Assembly: GCA_030537765.1 (NCBI GenBank)
Contig: JAUNVH010000006.1
Coordinates: 21,852 to 60,353 of the forward strand
DNA length: 38,502 bases
Reading direction: 5' to 3'
DNA from: Tissierellia bacterium
Lineage (GTDB): Bacteria > Bacillota > Clostridia > Tissierellales > Peptoniphilaceae
In this document: positions 22,427-29,373 of the stretch, piece by piece
Layout of the letters: each line of letters starts with the position of its first letter
How positions within the stretch are numbered: the first letter of the stretch is position 1
The notes under the pieces: generated by a model
The model's input: only the letters and a program-made list of their open reading frames with translations
The model's database searches: none
Told to the model about the DNA's origin: nothing
Translations under genes and position numbers: made by a program

Positions 22427-24787
22427 ATGATGACTGATCGAGTCAAAAAACTGAGAGAAAAAAGTGTGAACACTCAGCCGAGAATCGATATGGAAAGAGC
22501 CGTATCGGTAACCAAAGCATATAAAGAACATTTTGGAACCGTTTCCAATCCTGTTATGAGAGCTTTAGCTTTCAAAAGAATTATGGCTGAAAAAACCATA
22601 TATATTGGCGATGGAGAATTGATTGTCGGCGAGCGTGGAGCAGAGCCTGGAGCAACTGCAACTTTTCCAGAACTTTGCTGTCACACAGTAGAAGATTTGG
22701 AAGTAATGGACGCAAGAGAAAATGTAAACTTTACAGTAACAGAAGAAGATAAAAAAATTCAAAGGGAATTTATTATTCCATATTGGGAAAAACGTTCAAC
22801 CAGATATAAAATGTTCCAAGAACTAGATAAAGAATGGCAAGATGCTTATGCTGCTGGAATATTTACAGAATTTATGGAGCAAAGAGGTCCAGGACATACT
22901 GTTGGAGATAAAAAACTTTATCAAAAGGGTATGCTCGATTTCAAAGCTGATATCAAAGAAGCAATTGAAAATTTAGACTTCTACAATGATCCAAAAGCTC
23001 TAGACAAAAGAGAAAATCTAAGAGCGATGGACATTGCATGTGATGCGATGATTCTCCAAGGTAAGAGATATGCAGAAAAAGCTAGAGAACTAGCAGAAAC
23101 TGAAACAGACGAAAACAGAAAAAAAGAACTTCTAGAAATTGCTGAAATTTGTGAACACGTTCCAGCAAATGCTCCAAGAAACTTCAGAGAAGCACTTCAA
23201 ATGTATTGGTTTGTGCATCTTGGAGTGGTGACTGAATTAAATCCTTGGGATTCGTTCAATCCTGGAAGACTTGATCAACATATGTATCCATTCTACAAAA
23301 AAGAAGTAGAAGAAGGAACTTTGACTAAAGATCAAGCTGAAGAATTATTACAATGTCTATGGGTTAAATTTAATAATAATCCAGCTCCACCAAAAGTTGG
23401 AATCACTTTAAAAGAAAGTGCCACATATTTTGACTTTTGCACCATAAATAGTGGTGGATTGACCACTGATGGCAAAGACGGAGTAAATGAAATCTCCTAT
23501 CTAGTATTAGATGTAATAAGAGAGATGAGAATGCTTCAACCGGGAAGCAATGTTCAAATTAGTGAAAAGACTCCTCAAGATTTCTTGAAAAAAGCTATTG
23601 ACATAACTAGAACAGGTTATGGTCAGCCATCAATCTTCAATGCCGATGCAGTTGTAAAAGAACTACTCAATACTGGAAAGAGCATAGAAGATGCCAGAGA
23701 TGGCGGAACTAGCGGCTGCGTAGAAGTTGGAGCATTTGGTAAAGAGGCTTATATATTGACAGGTTATTTCAACTTAGCAAAAATTTTGGAATTGACCTTA
23801 AATAATGGTTATGATGCTTATACTGGTAAACAGCTAGGCCTAAAGACTGGCATGGCTACTGATTATAAATCTTATGAAGAATTATATGAAGCATTTAACA
23901 AACAGCTTACACATTTCATAAATATCAAGATCAAAGGTAATAATATTATCGGCAGAATCTTTGAAAAATATATGCAAGCTCCATTCCTATCTGTAATCAT
24001 TGACGATTGCATCAAAAAAGGCATGGACTACAATGAAGGCGGCGCTAGATACAATACAACCTTTATTCAAGGTGTTGGAATTGCAAACTTAACTGATGCG
24101 CTTTCATCGATCAAATATAATGTATTTGATAATAAAAACTTCACAATGGAAGAATTATTTAAAGCGATGGAAGATAATTATAAAGGCCACGATAGAATTT
24201 TCGATTTGGTATTTAATAAAACTCCAAAATACGGAAATGATGACGAATATGCTGATGCAATATTGAAGGATGTATTTAATGCGTTCCTAAATAATGTAAA
24301 TGGTAGGCCTGCTGCCAGAGGAGGACAGCATCTAATTGAGATGTTACCGACCACATGCCATGTCTATTTTGGACAAGTCATGAAGGCAGACGCAGCGGGA
24401 AGACTTGCTGAAAAACCACTTGCAGACGGAATTTCTCCTGCAAAGGGAGCCGATAGAAATGGACCTACAGGCGTAATAAAATCTGCATCTAAGATGGATC
24501 AGCTAAAGACAGGTGGCGCACTTTTGAACCAAAAATTCACCCCGGCAGTAGTCGAAGGCGAAAAAGGTTTAGATGCCATGGCGGCCGTTGTTAGAGCTTA
24601 TTTCAAACTCGACGGTCATCATATTCAATTTAATGTAGTTGGAAGAGACACTCTGTTAGATGCACAAAAACATCCTGATCAATATAAAAACTTAATAGTG
24701 AGAGTTGCAGGCTATAGTGACTATTTCAACAATTTAGACGAAGCGCTACAAAATGAGATTATTGAAAGAACAGAACAACAAGCTTAA
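22427..24787 (+). CDS. hypD: trans-4-hydroxy-L-proline dehydratase HypD (glycyl-radical enzyme)
   Basis: Dehydrates trans-4-hydroxy-L-proline to 1-pyrroline-5-carboxylate. The 786-residue PFL-fold protein has the thiyl cysteine C431 in GGTSGCVEVGAFGKEAY, with E433 close by, and the glycyl-radical site G762 in VRVAGYSDYFNN, 25 residues from the end. Residues that, as I recall, line the HypD pocket are all present at a constant offset of three from the Clostridioides difficile enzyme: F149 and H157 (EFMEQRGPGHTV), D275 (ELNPWDSFNPGRLDQH), S331, D336 and F337 (KESATYFDF) and Y447. This favours HypD over glycerol, diol or choline lyases. I chose the ATG at 22427, eight bases after AGAGGAG; a GTG at 22418 is possible. 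Confidence 0.92.
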   Translation: MMTDRVKKLREKSVNTQPRIDMERAVSVTKAYKEHFGTVSNPVMRALAFKRIMAEKTIYIGDGELIVGERGAEPGATATFPELCCHTVEDLEVMDARENVNFTVTEEDKKIQREFIIPYWEKRSTRYKMFQELDKEWQDAYAAGIFTEFMEQRGPGHTVGDKKLYQKGMLDFKADIKEAIENLDFYNDPKALDKRENLRAMDIACDAMILQGKRYAEKARELAETETDENRKKELLEIAEICEHVPANAPRNFREALQMYWFVHLGVVTELNPWDSFNPGRLDQHMYPFYKKEVEEGTLTKDQAEELLQCLWVKFNNNPAPPKVGITLKESATYFDFCTINSGGLTTDGKDGVNEISYLVLDVIREMRMLQPGSNVQISEKTPQDFLKKAIDITRTGYGQPSIFNADAVVKELLNTGKSIEDARDGGTSGCVEVGAFGKEAYILTGYFNLAKILELTLNNGYDAYTGKQLGLKTGMATDYKSYEELYEAFNKQLTHFINIKIKGNNIIGRIFEKYMQAPFLSVIIDDCIKKGMDYNEGGARYNTTFIQGVGIANLTDALSSIKYNVFDNKNFTMEELFKAMEDNYKGHDRIFDLVFNKTPKYGNDDEYADAILKDVFNAFLNNVNGRPAARGGQHLIEMLPTTCHVYFGQVMKADAAGRLAEKPLADGISPAKGADRNGPTGVIKSASKMDQLKTGGALLNQKFTPAVVEGEKGLDAMAAVVRAYFKLDGHHIQFNVVGRDTLLDAQKHPDQYKNLIVRVAGYSDYFNNLDEALQNEIIERTEQQA

Positions 24788-24796
24788 TATCATCTC

Positions 24797-24826
24797 GATA
24801 AAAGCGGGTTAATACCCGCTTTTATC
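24797..24826 (+). terminator. Hairpin between hypD and the AGCS symporter gene
   Basis: A perfect 12-bp stem, GATAAAAGCGGG (24797-24808) with CCCGCTTTTATC (24815-24826). The T stretch is inside the 3' arm. It may terminate or attenuate, letting part of the transcripts run into the symporter gene. Confidence 0.7.
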
Positions 24827-24855
24827 ATAATAAATTTAAATTTAGGAGGTTTATT

Positions 24856-26346
24856 ATGGACGCATTAGCAAAAGTAGTAGCTACACTTAATGGATTTATC
24901 TGGGGCCCGGCAATGCTCGTTATGATAGTTGGTTCGGGATTATATTTGACATTTAGAATGGGCGGCTTTCAGTTTAAAAATCAAAAAGATATGTGGGGCC
25001 GCATATTTGAAAAGGGCACATCTGATGCTGGTATTTCAGCTTTTGCATCATTCGCAACTACAATGGCGATGAGAGTAGGAACTGGTAATGTTGCAGGAGT
25101 TGCAGTCGCAATTTATTTTGGTGGACCGGGAGCACTCTTATGGATGATCTTGGCAGGTATGACAAACTCAGCAGTCTGTTTTGCAGAGTGTTCGTTGGGA
25201 GTTTTATACAAAGTAAAAATTGACGGCGAATACAGAGGCGGCGGCCCGTATTGTGCAGAAAGAGGTTTGGGCTGGAAAAAATATGGAATGTTTATGGCTA
25301 CCATATTTATGATAGGCGTTGCGGCATTGATGCCTGCGGCAGCTACTTATACAATTTGTGATGGATTCCAAAATGCTTTAGGAATTGATTTATGGAAATC
25401 TGCACTAGCTATAGCTATAATTATGGCAATTGTAATCATTGGTGGAGTAAAAAGAATTAGTAAAATTGCTTCATATATTGTACCTTTCATGGTAATCGTG
25501 TACTTAATAGCAACGGTAGTTATTTTAATAGTTAATATAGGAAGAGTACCAGCAGTAATTGCGCAAGTATTTGCAAATGCATTTTCACCAGGAGCTCTAT
25601 TTGGTGGAACGCTTGGAGTTGTAATTCAGCAAGGTGTTAAGAGAGGAACATTCTCATCGGCATCAGGCATGGGTGAATCTTCCCCAACAGCCGCAGCAGC
25701 TGAAACTTCACATCCAGTTAAGCAAGGCATGGCAAATGCAGCTGGCGTATGGCTAGATACTGTAATAGTATGTACTGCATCTGGTCTTATGATGTTACTG
25801 ACAGACACATTCAACACCGCTCAAGGTTATATAGGTTCAGGCGCTGCTGAGCTTACTCAATTAGCAGCAGAAGGCACAAATGGTGTAATCTTTGTGCAAC
25901 TTGCAATGACCACAATCATGGGCAAAATCGCACCTACATTCATAGCAATCATGTTGGCACTGTTCTCATTTACTTGCTTGATTTCATACTATTATGAGGC
26001 AGAAACTGCAGCTATGTATCTATTCCAAGGCGATGACAAACAGAATGCAAGAAAAGTTGTAACTTGGATAATAAGACTTGCAATGCCAATACTCATATTC
26101 ATTTGGGGTAATGCCGAATCTAAAATGGCATGGGATCTATCCGACTTGGCATTAGGTTCTATAACTTGGATAAATATGCTCATAGTAATGATGCTCTCGC
26201 CGAAAGTAATAGCTCTATATAAAGATTATGACAATCAAATGAAACAGGGCTTAAATCCAATCTATGATGTAGATAAGCTATCATGGAATGGAGTAGATAA
26301 AGAAATGTGGCGAGAAATAAGAGACAATTACAAAAAGACGAAATAA
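24856..26346 (+). CDS. AGCS-family sodium:amino acid symporter
   Basis: A 496-residue inner-membrane carrier of the alanine/glycine:cation symporter family. About ten or eleven hydrophobic helices are visible. Family segments are LTFRMGGFQF near 28-37, FATTMAMRVGTGNVAGVAVA (about 66-85), FGGPGALLWMILAGMTNSAV, and RGTFSSASGMGESSPTAAAA (about 266-285). AGCS proteins carry alanine, glycine or related small amino acids with Na+. It has no clear promoter and sits 69 bases after hypD behind a hairpin, so a link to hydroxyproline use is possible but not shown by residues. AGGAGG precedes the ATG. Confidence 0.9.
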   Translation: MDALAKVVATLNGFIWGPAMLVMIVGSGLYLTFRMGGFQFKNQKDMWGRIFEKGTSDAGISAFASFATTMAMRVGTGNVAGVAVAIYFGGPGALLWMILAGMTNSAVCFAECSLGVLYKVKIDGEYRGGGPYCAERGLGWKKYGMFMATIFMIGVAALMPAAATYTICDGFQNALGIDLWKSALAIAIIMAIVIIGGVKRISKIASYIVPFMVIVYLIATVVILIVNIGRVPAVIAQVFANAFSPGALFGGTLGVVIQQGVKRGTFSSASGMGESSPTAAAAETSHPVKQGMANAAGVWLDTVIVCTASGLMMLLTDTFNTAQGYIGSGAAELTQLAAEGTNGVIFVQLAMTTIMGKIAPTFIAIMLALFSFTCLISYYYEAETAAMYLFQGDDKQNARKVVTWIIRLAMPILIFIWGNAESKMAWDLSDLALGSITWINMLIVMMLSPKVIALYKDYDNQMKQGLNPIYDVDKLSWNGVDKEMWREIRDNYKKTK

Positions 26347-26361
26347 TATATAATTAATACT

Positions 26362-26392
26362 GGCGGTTCAGTTATCTGAGCCGCTATTTTTT
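26362..26392 (+). terminator. Terminator after the AGCS symporter gene
   Basis: A 9-bp stem with one G-U pair, GCGGTTCAG (26363-26371) with CTGAGCCGC (26376-26384), a TTAT loop and a T run at 26387-26392. Confidence 0.85.
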
Positions 26393-26514
26393 ATGAGCAA
26401 GTAAAAACTGTACAAATTTAAAATATAAAATTTATAAATGTTTTCTATTTAGCATCTATGAAAAGGATTGCTTATATGTTAAAATATATACAAATATATA
26501 AGGAGATGAGAAGA

Positions 26515-27678
26515 ATGAAAATCAAAGATAATTTAATTATTAAATTGATTTTAGGCGTCATTATCGGTATCTTGGTTGGAATTTATTCAAATGAGAGCGT
26601 AATTCAAATTATTATTACGATAAAGCAAATTCTTGGCCAAGTGATATTCTATATGGTGCCTTTGATTATTGTTGGCTTTATAACGCCTGCAATTACTGAT
26701 TTAAAAGAAAATGCTAGCAAAATGCTCTTTGCTGCGCTTGCAATAGCATATCTTTCGTCAGTTGGGGCTGCGCTATTTTCAATGATTTCAGGTTATGCAA
26801 TTATTCCACAATTAAATATTATGCCTGAAACTGAAGGTATTAGACATTTGCCTGAATTAGTATTTTTATTAGAAATACCGGCTCTAATGCCCGTTATGAC
26901 GGCGCTATTTACTGCAATTGTATTTGGGCTTGCAATCATATGGACCAATGCTGAAGGCTTTGAAAAACTTTTCAAAGAGCTAAACAATATGCTTATGCAA
27001 ATGGTTAGAAGAATTATAATTCCAATTTTACCAATCTTCATAGCCACAACTTTTGCAGGTCTCGCATATGAAGGGGAAATTATAAGTCAATTCCCAGTAT
27101 TTTTAAAAGTTATACTCATAGTAATAGTGGGTCATTTTATATGGCTTGCACTACTTTATGCAATTGCCGGTGCTATTGCAAAAAAGAATCCATTAGAAGT
27201 AGTAAAATATTATGGACCGGCATATTTTACGGCACTTGGAACGATGTCATCTGCGGCAACATTACCAGTATCTTTAACATGTGCTAGAAAATCGCCAGTT
27301 CTAGATAGAAAAATTGCAGACTTTGCCGTTCCAATTGGAGCAACAATTCATCTTTGCGGTTCAGTTTTAACGGAAGTCTTTTTCGTAATGACGGTCTCTC
27401 AAATACTTTATGGAAAACTTCCAGAAGTTGGCAGCATGATAATATTTATTATCTTGCTTGGCATATTTGCAATCGGAGCTCCTGGCATCCCTGGTGGAAC
27501 TGTAATGGCATCATTAGGCCTTATAACAGGCGTTCTTTTATTCGATCAAACTGGAGTTGCACTAATGCTTACAATATTTGCACTTCAAGATAGCTTTGGA
27601 ACTGCTTGTAATATAACTGGAGATGGAGCAATTGCATTAATGTTAACTGGACTCTTTGGAGAAAAAGAAAAGGCGTAA
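26515..27678 (+). CDS. DAACS-family amino acid:cation symporter, probably for a neutral substrate
   Basis: A 387-residue GltP/SstT-type carrier. Eight membrane helices and two re-entrant hairpins are recognisable: MSSAATLPVSLTCARKSPVL (HP1), VPIGATIHLCGSVLTEVFF (TM7 region), IGAPGIPGGTVMASLG (HP2) and LQDSFGTACNITGDGAIALM (TM8). In glutamate/aspartate carriers TM8 reads DxxRTxxNVxGD; here the arginine position is glycine (DSFGTACN). That arginine binds the side-chain carboxylate, so a neutral amino acid such as serine, threonine or glutamine is more likely. I chose the ATG at 26515, nine bases after AAGGAG; ATGs at 26458 and 26506 are in frame. It lies just upstream of glutaminase. Confidence 0.88.
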   Translation: MKIKDNLIIKLILGVIIGILVGIYSNESVIQIIITIKQILGQVIFYMVPLIIVGFITPAITDLKENASKMLFAALAIAYLSSVGAALFSMISGYAIIPQLNIMPETEGIRHLPELVFLLEIPALMPVMTALFTAIVFGLAIIWTNAEGFEKLFKELNNMLMQMVRRIIIPILPIFIATTFAGLAYEGEIISQFPVFLKVILIVIVGHFIWLALLYAIAGAIAKKNPLEVVKYYGPAYFTALGTMSSAATLPVSLTCARKSPVLDRKIADFAVPIGATIHLCGSVLTEVFFVMTVSQILYGKLPEVGSMIIFIILLGIFAIGAPGIPGGTVMASLGLITGVLLFDQTGVALMLTIFALQDSFGTACNITGDGAIALMLTGLFGEKEKA

Positions 27679-27684
27679 AATTTT

Positions 27685-27709
27685 GGCCGCATACTATTGC
27701 GGCCTTTTA
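27685..27709 (+). terminator. Terminator after the DAACS symporter gene
   Basis: A perfect 7-bp GC-rich stem, GGCCGCA (27685-27691) with TGCGGCC (27698-27704), a TACTAT loop and TTTTA after it. Confidence 0.85.
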
Positions 27710-27726
27710 TAATTTAAAACCTAATG

Positions 27727-27735
27727 TGTTACAAT
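27727..27735 (+). promoter_or_regulatory. Extended -10 promoter element of glsA
   Basis: TG at 27727-27728, one base, then TACAAT (27730-27735), about 32 bases before the TTG start. The -35 region is poor, so this rests on the extended -10. Confidence 0.4.
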
Positions 27736-27766
27736 ATATTTAAATTTGTAATTAGGGGGGATAATT

Positions 27767-28687
27767 TTGAAAGAACTATTAGAACAGGCAATCGAATTGG
27801 GAAAAGAGGAGATACCCTTAGGCGAAGTTGCAAGTTATATTCCTGAGCTTGCAAATGCAGATGTTAAAAAGATAGGAATTGCCATACAAGATATGCAAGG
27901 CAATATGGAAACTTGTGGCGATGTAGATAATGAATTTACGATGCAATCAATTGTAAAAGTTGCAATCTATGCCTTAGCACTTGAAGATTTAGGTCTTAGG
28001 AGAGTCTTGGAAAAAGTAGGAGTAAAACCCTCAGCAGATGCGTTTAATAGCATAGTGAAACTCGAAGATGACAGTAATCACAGACCACTAAATCCATTTA
28101 TAAATGCAGGAGCAATAATGTGTACGGCAATATTAAAAGGCTCAATCGATAAAAGAAGACATAGAGTAATTGAGCTACTTCAAAAGCTATTTAATCGCGA
28201 CAATGTGCAAATCGATATAGACACTTATCTTTCAGAAAAAGCAACGGGTGATCGCAATAGGGCCTTGGCCTATATGATGAAAGGCACAGGAATTATGGAT
28301 AGCGATATAGATGTTGAAAAAGTATTAGATCTATATTTTCAGCTTTGTAGCGTAAAAGTTACAGTTAAAGATTTGGCAAATATGGCAGCTGTGCTTGCAA
28401 ATGATGGCGTCTCTCCAATAACAGGTGAACAAATTTTGAGTTTAAAAGTCAATCGTGTAGTTCTCACAGTTATGTTTACATGTGGTTTATACGACTATTC
28501 TGGAGAATTTGCAGTCAGAGTTGCATTGCCTGCAAAAAGCGGAGTTGGCGGAGGAATTTTAGCTGCATCAAAAGGCAAATATGGAATAGCTGTGGCAAAT
28601 CCAGCTTTAGATATTCACGGTAACTCGATCGCCGGAGTGAGAATGCTAGAATATATTTCAGACAAATTAGATTTAGAAACATTTTAA
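27767..28687 (+). CDS. glsA: Glutaminase (serine beta-lactamase-like fold)
   Basis: Hydrolyses L-glutamine to glutamate and ammonia. The 306 residues match the bacterial glutaminase length. Landmarks are ASYIPELANADVKKIGIAI (about 22-40), the catalytic SxxK pair in FTMQSIVKVAIYALAL (about 62-77), EDDSNHRPLNPFINAGAIM with the conserved asparagines, GLYDYSGEFAVRV (about 242-254) and LPAKSGVGGGILA near 257-269. Translation starts at a TTG, six bases after AGGGGGG. It has its own promoter and terminators. Glutamate made here joins that from P5C dehydrogenase; ammonia released could be relevant to ammonia-dependent enzymes. Confidence 0.94.
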   Translation: MKELLEQAIELGKEEIPLGEVASYIPELANADVKKIGIAIQDMQGNMETCGDVDNEFTMQSIVKVAIYALALEDLGLRRVLEKVGVKPSADAFNSIVKLEDDSNHRPLNPFINAGAIMCTAILKGSIDKRRHRVIELLQKLFNRDNVQIDIDTYLSEKATGDRNRALAYMMKGTGIMDSDIDVEKVLDLYFQLCSVKVTVKDLANMAAVLANDGVSPITGEQILSLKVNRVVLTVMFTCGLYDYSGEFAVRVALPAKSGVGGGILAASKGKYGIAVANPALDIHGNSIAGVRMLEYISDKLDLETF

Positions 28688-28705
28688 AAATTAAATAAAA
28701 AAAAT

Positions 28706-28728
28706 TATCCCCTAAAATCTAGGGGATA
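28706..28728. terminator. Bidirectional terminator between glsA and nrdG
   Basis: A perfect 9-bp stem, TATCCCCTA (28706-28714) with TAGGGGATA (28720-28728). A TTTTA tail follows on the plus strand and a run of eight T on the minus strand, so it serves both convergent genes. Confidence 0.88.
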
Positions 28729-28730
28729 TT

Positions 28731-29225
28731 TTAATATTCTAATAGTCTATTTCCCTTTTCAGTCAAAGGAATTAAATTTTGATTGGAGCTGCCCCTATAT
28801 CGAAGAGACAAATCTCTTTTAGACTCTACAAATCGGCCGTCTATTAATAGATCAATTTTTCCTAATAATATCTTTACAAATTTATCATCAGAATTTTGTA
28901 ATTCTTGCAATGTAAAGCCAGTGTAGCAAATTATATCTTTGTCTTTTGAATGAAAATAATCTGCTAAAAAACTTAATTTATCGCTTTGTAAAAACGGTTC
29001 GCCTCCACTAAAAGTAATGCCATTTACATAATTATATTTTTCAAAAAGCTCCTTAATTTCTTTGAGTGTTATAAATTTTCCGCCATTTAAATTTTGGCTT
29101 TCAGGATTGTGACAACCCTTGCAATGATGCGGGCAGCCTTGTGTGAAAATGGCAAAGCGAAAGCCTGGCCCATCTACAATTGATTGAGCTTCGATGCCAT
29201 AAATTTTAAGCTTTTGTGACCACAT
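28731..29225 (-). CDS. nrdG: Anaerobic ribonucleotide reductase activating protein NrdG
   Basis: Radical SAM enzyme that makes the glycyl radical on NrdD. The 164 residues are of usual size. The N-terminus has IYGIEAQSIVDGPGFRFAIF and the cluster motif CPHHCKGC (CxxxCxxC, about 31-38), then HNPESQNLNGG and NGITFSGGEPFLQSDKL near 69-85. No extra ferredoxin clusters are present, unlike the HypD activase. Its ATG at 29225 lies inside the end of the short glycyl-radical ORF (20-base overlap), so it is translated with that ORF. This is of interest because the short ORF carries the glycine that NrdG must act on. Confidence 0.94.
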   Translation of the reverse strand: MWSQKLKIYGIEAQSIVDGPGFRFAIFTQGCPHHCKGCHNPESQNLNGGKFITLKEIKELFEKYNYVNGITFSGGEPFLQSDKLSFLADYFHSKDKDIICYTGFTLQELQNSDDKFVKILLGKIDLLIDGRFVESKRDLSLRYRGSSNQNLIPLTEKGNRLLEY

Positions 29226-29364
29226 GCTTTACTCTTTGCGATTCTTCTTCTCTTTTAGCATCGTTAAATCTGTCGACTGTGCCTACAAGATAGCCTGTAA
29301 TTCTTCTAATTCTTTGAAATTCAACACCTTTTCCAACTTCTTTTACTGATTGATTAGTCTTCAT
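29206..29364 (-). CDS. Detached glycyl-radical domain of the anaerobic ribonucleotide reductase (52 residues)
   Basis: A short ORF between nrdD and nrdG with a strong AGGAGG five bases before its ATG. The product contains FQRIRRITGYLVGTVDRFND followed by AKREEESQRVKH. This corresponds to the C-terminal glycyl-radical segment of NrdD proteins (RRxxGYL, then a FNxxKxxE part and RVKH); the radical glycine would be G24. It lies in the same reading frame as nrdD, separated from it by one TAG stop and three codons (GAG GAA AAA). So either NrdD works as two chains, or the stop is read through, or the stop is a recent mutation. The intact ribosome site and ORF favour a translated product. Confidence 0.8.
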   Translation of the reverse strand: MKTNQSVKEVGKGVEFQRIRRITGYLVGTVDRFNDAKREEESQRVKHVVTKA

Positions 29365-29373
29365 TTTTTCCTC

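Noticed and set aside
22427..24787. Pyruvate formate-lyase, glycerol dehydratase or choline TMA-lyase as identity for the large glycyl-radical enzyme
   Set aside because: The active site has a single GTSGCVE cysteine, not the PFL cysteine pair. Pocket residues and the HypD-like segments such as EFMEQRGPGHTV fit hydroxyproline dehydratase.
24788..24855. Glycine riboswitch before the AGCS symporter gene
   Set aside because: The gap is only 68 bases and holds just a 12-bp hairpin and the ribosome site; the tandem glycine aptamer would not fit.
27354..27593. A 79-codon frame inside the DAACS symporter gene
   Set aside because: It lies fully within a conserved gene in another frame, with a tryptophan- and serine-rich product typical of a shadow frame.
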